Assembly (NCBI RefSeq): GCF_030817595.1
Contig: NZ_JAUSZN010000001.1
Coordinates: 2,240,001-2,304,000, forward strand
DNA: 64,000 nucleotides
From: Neobacillus niacini
GTDB lineage: Bacteria; Bacillota; Bacilli; Bacillales; Cytobacillaceae
Direction of reading: 5' to 3'
The notes beneath the pieces are model-generated. The model was not told the DNA's origin, made no database searches, and was given only the letters and a program-made list of their open reading frames with translations. Shown here in pieces: positions 20,347-29,700 of the stretch. The first letter of the stretch is position 1; each line of letters starts with the position of its first letter. Made by a program: the position numbers and the translations under genes.

Positions 20347-23295
20347 TTATCTCCCTGACATATTGTGAGGTACTCGTACCATAACGGTAGTATCTGTCTG
20401 GTTTCCTGCCTTATCGATTGCTGTATACGTTATGCTATAGGTAAGATCAGCCTTGTTATTCGCTTTTTTAGCAAGCAATGTAAACCTCTTATCCAGCGCA
20501 CCTAAAACAGCATCCCCCACCAATTGTTCGGACGCGTCATCAAGTTCACTTGGAATAATCGAGGACAGTACAACGGAATCAATCCCCGACAAACGGTCAC
20601 TTGAATCAACGACCGCTGTTACTGAAACAGGTTTATTGTTGGCAGCCCAGAGTATCGTTTGATCTAATTCGACCTGAAGCGATGGTGCGGTATTATCCAA
20701 ATAGATCGAAACCGTTTTCTTCTCCTCTACATTACCGGCGTTATCAACACTCCAATAAGTAAGGCTATGAATGCCTTCCGATGTAAATGTAACTGATTCG
20801 CCCGTTTGGGGAGCCCCGTTATCAATCGTGTAATACGTGGCTACGATACCTGAATCTTTATCACTTGCCTTAAAATTCACGGTTACATCTTTATTAACCC
20901 AGCCATTCGGCGCATCGTCGGTGGTTACAGGTGCATTCTTATCAATGTTATTGACGATCGCAACAACACTTCCTGCATTCCCAGCGGCGTCTTCAAACGT
21001 AAAGGTAAAACTTCCATTTTGGCTAAAAGTGTACTGATCTAACCCATTATTGTTCGTTACCGAAACAGGCTCACTTGGTATAACAGTCACAATTACATCT
21101 TTGTTGGTCGGATTGACATCACTATAGCTGATCGTCGCTGTAGGAGCTACAGTATCGGTTGGTTCTGTTGGTGCTGTTGCTCCCTTAATAGCTACTTCCA
21201 TATAGAATAGATTTGCAACATCAGCTTTTCTAATGGTATGCGAGCCAGGTGCAAGGTGCACAGTTACAACGCCATCTGTCATTGCATAACTTGTGCCATC
21301 TATGTTGATTTTTGATGTGTCTCCTGTATTAAATACTAACGTTAAGGTTGAATCAACAGTAGTCGTAAAGTCAATGCTGGTCGAACTCTCAATTTTTAAT
21401 GCTTGAGTCAGGGTCAGACCCTTATACACCACTGTTCCCTTACTTGTTGAAAGATTCCCTTGAATATTGAAGAAGCTGCTTGCTTTCCCATCTGTAGTAA
21501 AGTTATGAACATTTCCTGCAGTTGGCTGGGTTGGGTCTGTTGGGTCTGTTGGGTCTGTTGGGTCTGTTGGGTCTGTTGGGTCTGTTGGGTCTGTTGGGTC
21601 TGTTGGAGTTGAATTACCCCCTACAGATACAAGTTGGCTTTTGTAATTTTTTATTTTAGACATCAATGCGGAATTGAGGCTAGACGATTTATCATCCACG
21701 ACATTATCAAATTCCCATATGAAGTCGCCATTATTTTGCCGTCCGGCTTCTGCAGTGACAATTTGTTCAACAAGACTTACGTCATCAATGTCAGATGCAG
21801 TTACTCCCAAATCAATGCGAGTATCAAAGTTATTATAAGTTGTTCCGCCTACTAAGGTTTTATATGAGGTTGGTATAATCTCACTTCTTGACGAAGCTAA
21901 GTAAGCATCAAATGATGTAGCATTAGCGGTTGTTGTTCCTGTATCGGAATTAGCATAGATAATACTTGCAGCGTCAACCAAAATATTGTTGTATGCTTTA
22001 ATCATTCCTCCATCTTCATCCGAGAATGTACCTTCTCCTAAAGCATCAGTACCTTGCAAGGAACTCATCATTGGATATTTCGCATTTCTAAAATAGTTTG
22101 ATTCTACAAAGGATGAACTTCCTGTTGTTACACCAACACCATATTTAGAGATTCCATCAAAAAAGTTATTGTACACATGAACAGTTCCTGTTCTTATACG
22201 TGGATGACGAGAGTCTGAGTGATCAAACCAGTTATGGTGGAAGGTTACAAAGAATTCTGCTGATTCATTTAAACCAACTAGAGCCGCTTTTCCGGCATCC
22301 CAATAGTGATTGTAAGAGAGTGTAATATAAGTGGAGCTACCTTTCAGGTCCGTGGAACCGTCACCTTTTGCCTGGTCGGCATCTCCTCCTGCCGTTCCAT
22401 AGAAAAGATCATTATGATGAATCCAAACGTTCACATTGCCAGTATCCATTGAAATGCCATCGTCTGGGAATAACGCAATTCCTAGGTTTCTTACTTCTAC
22501 ATTACCGACATATCTAAGCAGGATTCCCCATCCATAAGTATAAGTATCTTCCCCGATACCTTCTAATGTCATATTCATCTCCGCATAATGGGATTTACCT
22601 TTTACTTGAAGATATCCGCTGCTGTTAAGTTGTCCCTGCATGTCGGTGTCAGTAATTTTTCCAATAAATCTGATGGCAAGCGGTCTTTTATCATAACCTT
22701 TTTGTCTCAGGTTCAGAATATCACCTATTCCGACACCTGGTGTGACAGCTCCTGAGCTGCTGGTTATCACATCATGAGTTACAGTTTGTGCATTCTTAGA
22801 TGTTACATAAATAACTTGAGCGCCAGCCTTAAGTGTTCCATCCTCATTATAAGCACCTGAACCAGTGCTATATGTTGAGTTTGATGCAAAAGCAAAACCA
22901 GATCTGTCATGTGCAGCTACAGACAGCGTATTTGAAACGATACTTACTATTGAATTATCTGAAAGTACTGCTTCAACTTTCATGACATATTCTCCAGCTG
23001 CAAGTCCTACAGCATCAGCTCTCCAATACGATCCGTAGCTTCGAATTAATTCAGTATCGATTTGTTTATATTGAGAATCTGGTGCACTATCAGGTTTAAC
23101 ATAAACGTTATATCCTACCGCATCACCTACAGATGACCATTCTATATACGCAGTTTCATTCCAACCTCCACTGTTGATTATTGAAGGGCTAGCAGCATGT
23201 ACCGTAGTGTTTGCGAATCCACCGAATCCGCCTGCTAGTAAAGATAGTACAAGAGAACACATTAAATATATTCTTAATACTTTTTTTCCAACCAT
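20347..23295 (-). CDS. Secreted multidomain pectate lyase (PL1)
   Basis: About 982-residue extracellular enzyme that cleaves polygalacturonate by beta-elimination. Start ATG 23295 follows GGGGAGG; an upstream TTG is not needed. After the signal peptide (to about residue 36) come a fibronectin-III-like domain (about 40-140), the PL1 beta-helix (about 145-540) with NVWIHHNDLFY, the Ca-site region GGDADQAKGDG and the catalytic Arg motif SRHPRIR near 363, a DPT-repeat linker (563-586), a beta-sandwich domain, two Ig/OmpL47-like domains with DAPNGWVNKDVTVNF, and a terminal Ig-like domain. There is no cell-wall anchor, so it is released or held through its accessory domains. A cre-like site lies upstream. 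It follows the acetylesterase gene by 97 bp without a terminator between them, so cotranscription is likely. Confidence 0.92.
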   Translation of the reverse strand: MVGKKVLRIYLMCSLVLSLLAGGFGGFANTTVHAASPSIINSGGWNETAYIEWSSVGDAVGYNVYVKPDSAPDSQYKQIDTELIRSYGSYWRADAVGLAAGEYVMKVEAVLSDNSIVSIVSNTLSVAAHDRSGFAFASNSTYSTGSGAYNEDGTLKAGAQVIYVTSKNAQTVTHDVITSSSGAVTPGVGIGDILNLRQKGYDKRPLAIRFIGKITDTDMQGQLNSSGYLQVKGKSHYAEMNMTLEGIGEDTYTYGWGILLRYVGNVEVRNLGIALFPDDGISMDTGNVNVWIHHNDLFYGTAGGDADQAKGDGSTDLKGSSTYITLSYNHYWDAGKAALVGLNESAEFFVTFHHNWFDHSDSRHPRIRTGTVHVYNNFFDGISKYGVGVTTGSSSFVESNYFRNAKYPMMSSLQGTDALGEGTFSDEDGGMIKAYNNILVDAASIIYANSDTGTTTANATSFDAYLASSRSEIIPTSYKTLVGGTTYNNFDTRIDLGVTASDIDDVSLVEQIVTAEAGRQNNGDFIWEFDNVVDDKSSSLNSALMSKIKNYKSQLVSVGGNSTPTDPTDPTDPTDPTDPTDPTDPTDPTQPTAGNVHNFTTDGKASSFFNIQGNLSTSKGTVVYKGLTLTQALKIESSTSIDFTTTVDSTLTLVFNTGDTSKINIDGTSYAMTDGVVTVHLAPGSHTIRKADVANLFYMEVAIKGATAPTEPTDTVAPTATISYSDVNPTNKDVIVTVIPSEPVSVTNNNGLDQYTFSQNGSFTFTFEDAAGNAGSVVAIVNNIDKNAPVTTDDAPNGWVNKDVTVNFKASDKDSGIVATYYTIDNGAPQTGESVTFTSEGIHSLTYWSVDNAGNVEEKKTVSIYLDNTAPSLQVELDQTILWAANNKPVSVTAVVDSSDRLSGIDSVVLSSIIPSELDDASEQLVGDAVLGALDKRFTLLAKKANNKADLTYSITYTAIDKAGNQTDTTVMVRVPHNMSGR
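21533..21605 (-). repeat. Nine-base tandem repeat encoding the DPT linker
   Basis: Eight exact copies of a 9-bp unit (plus strand TTGGGTCTG) encode eight Asp-Pro-Thr tripeptides in the pectate lyase linker. The copies are identical even at third positions, which points to recent expansion by slippage; copy number likely varies between strains without changing frame. Confidence 0.92.
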
Positions 23296-23329
23296 AAGTT
23301 CCTCCCCAGTCAATTTGTCATATATAATT

Positions 23330-23343
23330 TGAAACCGCTTCCA
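23330..23343 (-). promoter_or_regulatory. Catabolite-responsive element (cre) of the pectate lyase gene
   Basis: On the minus strand TGGAAGCGGTTTCA matches the CcpA consensus TGWAANCGNTNWCA at all but one position, 35 bp ahead of the start codon. Binding of CcpA here would repress the gene when preferred sugars are present. Confidence 0.75.
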
Positions 23344-23392
23344 ATAGACTTCTAGTTTTATGCCACAAATTATTTAATTATAAAATAAGTAT

Positions 23393-25735
23393 TTATCTAG
23401 ATTTATTGGACAACAAGTATTCAGCATCTCGGGTGAGATAATCTGCATATTGCACATAAATATGCTTGCCTCTTTGAGCCTGAACCTCATTCAAAAATGC
23501 AGCCAAATTTTCCGCGTCCAGCTTGCTCTTTAAGCTTTTACCTATGCCGTTACTATCTATCCATCCGGCTTCCGTAAAGCGTGTAATCAATTCCTTTAAG
23601 GATTGGATGCTAGTAGAAGTTTGGAACCTAACAACATGATTTACCATATTCCCAGCCACATCGAATGCTGTTATGCTATACTCGTGTTGACCAAGTGGGA
23701 GCGTATAAAGAGGAATTGTCTTCCCATTTTCTACGGTGTTTCCATCCAATATTATTGTTGTTTTTGTGTTGTCAATTTCGGACAAATTATCTTTGAGCTC
23801 CATGACCGGTTTGATATCTGCGGTATCGGTGTAAATATCATTCGCAACGCCAGTCATATCGATAGTAGGGGCCGTGGAATCTAGATTAATAGAGATGTTT
23901 TGCTTCTCTTCAATATTTCCGGCATTATCCAATGAACGATAGCTTACATCATATTTTCCATCCATATTGATTGTGATCGGCTCTGTGTATGTTACCCAAG
24001 TTTTTCCACCATCAAAGCTATACTCCGTTTTGGCCGCACCCGATAGTTTGTCAGAAACGTTAAGACTCAACTTTACATGATGTGTATACCACCCGTTCAG
24101 TCCGTCCGGTTGAGCTGGTGTGACAGCAGCCTCTGTAACAGGTACTGTTGTATCAGCAGATGTCACTTCAACACCGTCAACTACTAGTTTAATATCACTA
24201 AAGATTATATCCGCATTACGTGCTACAAACATACCTACGTAAACGTAATCTGGATCGATGCTTGTAAGTTTAAAATCAAACCCTCCAGTAATAGTTGCTT
24301 CATTTCCAACTTTAGTTGCATAACCGTCTGAATTGCTTGTAATAGAAAGATTTATGGTGTCTCCTACAGAAATTGGGTTTGCTGCTGTTCCACCCTGGGT
24401 AAGCACTCCACTCTTTCTAGCGAAACTATTCCATAATCCTCCTGTCGCTGCCTTAGTGAGCTTTAAAGGTGCTGCTGCAACATATTCACCCATAGTAGTG
24501 TTTATATAAGAATCGATATACATTTCATCCCTGGCCATCAAACCAAAGGATACTTGATCATTCAAACTAAAGCCATTAATTTTCGCTTTAGCTGTTAGTG
24601 TAAATGTGCTGTTTGCAGGTACTTTATAGTAATACATGGCAAATCCATCAGTCACACTGGCAATTTTCCCTTTATTATTGGCTACTGCAATATGCATATT
24701 TCCATCACTATCTGTTTCAAGAGTTTGATTTGCAGTACTTGGATCACCGCCAATATCACCAAATACCGTACCTTTCCAAATACCATAATCTTCCCATAAA
24801 GTACTTTGCTGCAATTCACCAGTATACGGCGTTTCTTGGTAATTAGGATTTGACACTAACGTATCTGATTTCGTTGGAGCTTTAGCATTTATCACATGTT
24901 CTGCAAGTCCGCTTACGCCTAATTCTTTAATTGCCTTTATTAGAAGGTACGCATTATACCTTCCGCCCCAGATATTGGTATGTGTATTATCCACACTTTG
25001 CGGTTTTGAAGAGGTCCACGCATGGAGATACAGAGTTTCACTTGGGCTCAGTTCGTCATATAGAGTTTTAGTTAAAGTAGTCATATCAACTACCGGTACA
25101 TTAAGCGCAGTCCCCAAATCCCTAATGGCTTGTCGATAATCTCCGCCTGGAAACTCTTTGACAGTGTCTGTAATATGAAGATTAGAATTGCTCCATACAC
25201 CTGTATTCGTTCTTCTGACAATAGGAGTAGAAAGGATGACTTGAGTTCCCGCCGCCTGAGCCGGTTTAATATAATTTTCATACAAGGAATTCGCAAATGA
25301 TCCTGGATCCAAATAAGTTCCATTCGGATTTGTATATCTTTCCGGCTCTGTTTTTTCATCATTATGGCCAAAACCGATTAATAAATAATCTCCGCTCTTC
25401 ATGCCGCTGAGTAACGTTTGATACTCAGGATCAGTTGTATAGCTTTTTGAACTTCTTCCAGACAAGGCAAGATTTTTTATGGTGAAGGAGCCATCGAGAT
25501 AATTTTCAATTTGAGTGCCCCATCCATACCTTGGATAATAGTAATTATCCGTAAAAGAGCTTACTGTCGAATCCCCAACAATCCAAATTGTTGGAGTACT
25601 GGCAGTAGTTTTTTCTGTTATTGTCCGGTCGTTAGATGGTTCACTGGCAAATGTAACAACGTTGTTAAATGCTAGTGTGAAAAACATTATGAAAGTCAGT
25701 AATGTACTAATCGCTTTCTTTGACTTAATTTTCAT
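23393..25735 (-). CDS. Secreted rhamnogalacturonan acetylesterase-like SGNH hydrolase (CE12)
   Basis: 780-residue exported esterase expected to deacetylate pectin side groups. After the signal peptide (MKIKSKKAISTLLTF..., cut near residue 30) the SGNH blocks appear in order: WIVGDSTVSSF near 55 (nucleophile Ser), LSGRSSKSY near 92, GFGHNDEKTEP near 120 and DNTHTNIWG near 248 (Asp and His of the triad). A beta-sandwich domain (about 285-525), an OmpL47/Ig-like domain with SFDGGKTWVTY and a helical C-terminal module of about 60 residues follow. That last module, and the domain before it, are almost the same as in the next gene. Start ATG follows GAGAGGGG. It has its own MerR-type promoter. Confidence 0.9.
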   Translation of the reverse strand: MKIKSKKAISTLLTFIMFFTLAFNNVVTFASEPSNDRTITEKTTASTPTIWIVGDSTVSSFTDNYYYPRYGWGTQIENYLDGSFTIKNLALSGRSSKSYTTDPEYQTLLSGMKSGDYLLIGFGHNDEKTEPERYTNPNGTYLDPGSFANSLYENYIKPAQAAGTQVILSTPIVRRTNTGVWSNSNLHITDTVKEFPGGDYRQAIRDLGTALNVPVVDMTTLTKTLYDELSPSETLYLHAWTSSKPQSVDNTHTNIWGGRYNAYLLIKAIKELGVSGLAEHVINAKAPTKSDTLVSNPNYQETPYTGELQQSTLWEDYGIWKGTVFGDIGGDPSTANQTLETDSDGNMHIAVANNKGKIASVTDGFAMYYYKVPANSTFTLTAKAKINGFSLNDQVSFGLMARDEMYIDSYINTTMGEYVAAAPLKLTKAATGGLWNSFARKSGVLTQGGTAANPISVGDTINLSITSNSDGYATKVGNEATITGGFDFKLTSIDPDYVYVGMFVARNADIIFSDIKLVVDGVEVTSADTTVPVTEAAVTPAQPDGLNGWYTHHVKLSLNVSDKLSGAAKTEYSFDGGKTWVTYTEPITINMDGKYDVSYRSLDNAGNIEEKQNISINLDSTAPTIDMTGVANDIYTDTADIKPVMELKDNLSEIDNTKTTIILDGNTVENGKTIPLYTLPLGQHEYSITAFDVAGNMVNHVVRFQTSTSIQSLKELITRFTEAGWIDSNGIGKSLKSKLDAENLAAFLNEVQAQRGKHIYVQYADYLTRDAEYLLSNKSR
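23396..24132 (-). repeat. Long direct repeat, copy 1 (3' end of the acetylesterase gene)
   Basis: The last roughly 740 bp of this gene are nearly the same, base by base, as 26052-26790 at the end of the pectinesterase fusion gene. It encodes an Ig-like domain and the helical tail TRFTEAGWID...RDAEYLLSNK. The segment is a target for recombination or gene conversion. Confidence 0.88.
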
Positions 25736-25919
25736 TCTTGAACCCCTCTCGACAATTGAAGCTTTTCTTTAGATCACCAATACATGAATAAAGTATATTA
25801 CTCCATCTTGGCTCTCTAAAAGAAATACACGAATGAAACCGTTGTTAAAAATGGATGCGTTATTTCTTTCGCATGTTTCAGTTCTCCCTTCAATTTATTT
25901 TGTGTTACCCACGTATGTT

Positions 25920-25950
25920 ATTATGAAGGTTGACACAATGTCATAGTCAA
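25920..25950 (-). promoter_or_regulatory. MerR-type promoter of the acetylesterase gene, 19-bp spacer with dyad
   Basis: On the minus strand the -35 box TTGACT (25950-25945) and the -10 box CATAAT (25925-25920) are 19 bp apart, longer than the 17 bp of ordinary promoters. The dyad TGACA-TTG-TGTCA (25943-25931) lies in the spacer. A stretched spacer with a central dyad is the hallmark of promoters activated by MerR-family proteins. The same design recurs at 31250-31280 next to a MerR-family gene. Confidence 0.75.
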
Positions 25951-25953
25951 TAA

Positions 25954-25967
25954 TTAAAACGTTTTCA
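25954..25967 (-). promoter_or_regulatory. cre-like site upstream of the acetylesterase promoter
   Basis: TGAAAACGTTTTAA on the minus strand matches the cre consensus except at the second-last base. It lies just upstream of the -35 box, so CcpA could repress from there. Confidence 0.55.
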
Positions 25968-25984
25968 TTCCTGCTATAAAAACG

Positions 25985-26015
25985 AAAAGCTCCCCCTTCA
26001 TAAAAAAGGGGGAGC
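25985..26015 (-). terminator. Terminator of the pectinesterase fusion gene
   Basis: GCTCCCCCTT and AAGGGGGAGC (25989-26015) with an A/T loop; a T run follows on the minus strand. It separates the two esterase genes, in line with each having its own promoter. Confidence 0.9.
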
Positions 26016-26051
26016 AAAATATTTCAGTTGAGCTAAACTTTTAAATAATGA

Positions 26052-26790
26052 TTTATTTATTGGACAACAAGTATTCAGCATCTCGGATGAGATAATCTGC
26101 ATATTGTACAGAAACATGCTTGCCTCTTTGAGCCTGAACTTCATTCAAAAATGCAGCCAAATTTTCCGCGTGAAGCTTACTCTTCAAGCTTTTAGCTATG
26201 CCGTTCCTATCTATCCATCCGGCTTCCGTAAAGCGTGTAATCAATTCCTGTAAGGATTGGATGCTAGTAGAAGTTTGGAATTTAACAACCTGCGTTACCA
26301 CATTCCCAGCCAAATCATACGCTGTTACACTATACTCGTGCTGACCAAGTGGCAGCTTATAAAGAGGGATTATCTCCCCATTTTCTACGAATTTTCCATC
26401 CAATGCTATAGTTGTTTTTGTGTTGTCAATTCCGGACAAATTATCTTTAAGCTCTATGGCCGGATTGATATCCACGGAATCGTTGTAAATATCATTCACA
26501 ACGCCAGTCATATCGATAGTAGGAGCATTGGCATCTAGATTAATAGAAATGTTTTGCTTCTCTTCAATATTTCCGGCATTATCGACTGAACGATAGCTTA
26601 CATCATATTTTCCATCCTTATCGATTGTGATTGGCTTGGTGTATGCTTTCCAAGTGTTTCCACCATCCAAGCTATACTCCGTTTTGGCCGCACCCGATAG
26701 TTTGTCAGACACGTTAAGACTCAACTTTACATCATGTATATACCACCCGTTCAGCCCGTCCGGTTGAGCTGGTGTGACAGCAGACGTTGT
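26052..26790 (-). repeat. Long direct repeat, copy 2 (3' end of the fusion gene)
   Basis: Matches 23396-24132. The two copies differ at scattered bases, which shows that the duplication is not brand new or is kept similar by conversion. The upstream regions and signal-peptide codons of both genes (25675-25950 and 30960-31280) are also clearly related. Confidence 0.88.
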
Positions 26791-29700
26791 AACAGGTGCC
26801 GTCTTATCAATCAGAACATGTAGATTATGAGCCTGTTCAATATTTCCTGCTTTATCAATAGAATAGAAGGATACTGTATGATCTCCCTCTGAACCTATTG
26901 TAAAGAATGTACCATTCACATAATCAGACCCATTGATTGAATAAAAGGTTTCGGCAACACCACTTTCGTTATCGGAAGCGTCCAGTTTGACGGTTACGTC
27001 GTCTTTCGACCAATCTGTTGGAGCATTGGAGGTTGTGACTGGAGCGGTATGATCCACAGGTGCTGCAGAAAGTCGATCAATAAGAGCCTGGGTCTCAGCA
27101 GTCCAATAAGTATTTAGCTGACTTGTATAAACACCGCTTGTATCAGGGGTATATACACTTACTTTGCTGTGTGAATCCACTTCAAATTGTACGCTGTTCT
27201 TACCGTCGACACCGCCTACTCTTACAGGTGGAATAACGTAGTTAGAGATGTTATATCCAAGGTCCTGTATTTCATTGGCAATGGACGCGCCGTTATAAAA
27301 ACCGCCAATCTTATTATTGTGAGTTGAATCTGCAGGGACCATTACTGCCTTTGCTATAGGAGAGCTTCCATTCGTGGCTGCAGGGTCATCCTTGTATGCT
27401 TTTTCAAAGGACTCTTTTGTTAATTCAAACATATCAATCACTTTAACATCCTGCTCCGCACCTAACTGTTCAACCGCTTTTACATAAGCATTATTGGAAG
27501 TCGTTATCGTTCCAGTTGTGGTGTCCGTAGCATCATGATGAGTTCTTATGGTGCCATCCACGTTAAAATACTGTCTTGAAACAGGAGTAACTAAAATAGG
27601 AGTTGCTCCTGCATTTCTTGCTACTTCAATATACTGTTGCAGATACCACTTGAAGGTACCACTTGTATATGGATAAAATTCTGCGCCATACTGTTGTAAA
27701 AGACTTGCCGGTGTTGCCTCTTTAACCCCCGGAATGGAAGGATAAACACCGTTTGCATCCGGTGCTCCCATAGATACAAATCTGTCTAAGAGATATCCTG
27801 ATTGATTTGCTTCGTCATTATGTCCAAATTGAACCAGCAAATAGTCACCGGATTTAATGGTGGAAGCAATTTTATCAAGACTTCCTTCATTTATAAAGCT
27901 TCTTGAGCTTCTGCCTCCGTTTGCATAATTAACAACATTCACCTTATCAGAATTGAAAAATTTCTGTAAATATTCTCCCCAACCACCTGTATCTGAGGTT
28001 GGGCCGTATGTCTTAACCGTTGAGTCACCTGCTAGATAAATATTTACACGCTGACCATCCGGAATTTCATTTCCTCCGCCGCCGGAGGAGCCAACTCTAA
28101 CCAGGTTATCAAGTTTAATAGACATCTTTGTACCCTTCAAACCATTCACGTTTTCCGGTGTCACAACAGCCTTGATATAATAGCCTGCATCGGCACTTGT
28201 AAGTTTGTATGTTTTTGAAATATACGCGGTTGTTGCATGGATCAACGTCTCAGTTCCATCCAGACTTACTCTGTACCACTGGATTAAAGAACTGTCATTT
28301 ACGTTATCATTTGGATGATTAAATTCATATCCTAAGCTAATGGTATTTCCGACGTAAGGTATATTGATATCATCATCTGTTGTGAAGAAAGGATCAACCT
28401 TGAATGTTGGCGCTGTATCACTGTCAGCTTTATAAGATGATGGTGTCCAACCTCCAAAATAATCGGCAACATTAATTGCGGCAGCTTGTGCCTTCGTTAA
28501 AACGGGTGCTCTTCTTTGCGATGTATCTACTGCTGAATGATTATAAGTCGTATTGTGTTCTGCAAAATGCGCATTTTCAGGTGGACCACTCATATCCGTC
28601 CAGCCTTTTGGGTCTATGATAGAATCACTCTGAAGCTTGGTATCCAAAAAGGTTACTCTTGCTCCTGCTCCCCAGGGTCTTCCGAAGAAACCTGAAGCCT
28701 GCATATTTTTACTGCCAGCTGTTACAGTACTATTCCTAAAAAGGTATCCATGGGACGCTGTATCTCTTGCTGCTGTGATATAACCACCTACAGCTTTTTC
28801 ACTGTAACCGGCGAAAATCAATGTAGCATTATCAAATACCACATTTCCATCACCAAATATATAGTCTGTGTTACCTTCTATAAAAGCGTTTTTAAAATAA
28901 CTGCTATTCGTAGCGCTGCCACCAGTGTAAAGTGTGTCCTGGCTTCCAAGGAAACTACAATTAACAAACTCTGCTCGGTTTCCTTCGATAATCATAGCTG
29001 CAGCTCTTTCTGTAGCTGCTTTTGAGGTAACATCTGTAAAAGACTTTCTGTCTACATTTATTGTGCTAGCGGTTGGTATATTGGCAAGCTCCACACCATC
29101 TGCTAACTCCTCATCTGTCATGTATTTGTTGAAGGAATTTTCAAATACGATGTTTTGAGCTTTGAAGTCGGTAGCCGTACTAGTGAGATAGACGGTACCT
29201 CCCCATTTACTGGCAATATTTTTTGAATACTTATCAAATGCATTTTCCTCATTATAGAAGCCGTCAGAACCCATGCTGTAATATTTATACCCAATACCGT
29301 AATACCAAGTAATTTTAACCTGCGTACTTGGATCGCTGGTTGGATTTGGATGAGAATTTACAAGTGTTATATATGGAGTTTTTATTATAAGCTGTGCCCT
29401 GTAAACAACCGGCGCAATGTGAATGGTGATTCTATGAGCTTCATCGGTTGGGTTCATTCGGGCTGCTGCGTCTAGTGCCTCCTTTACTGTACTGAAATTA
29501 TTGGTCTTAGAGCTGTCACCAACATACAAATCTGGAACCCAGGCAAGGGGCTCAGGAGCAGTGTTGTTAACAAACAGAATATCCTTAGTGGTATCGTGCC
29601 CATTAATAACTAAGTGGGAACTCGTACTATAATTGTCGGAACCAACAGCTGTAACGTTATACGCACCATCTCTGAGGCTTACTGTGTATCCGCCATTTGA

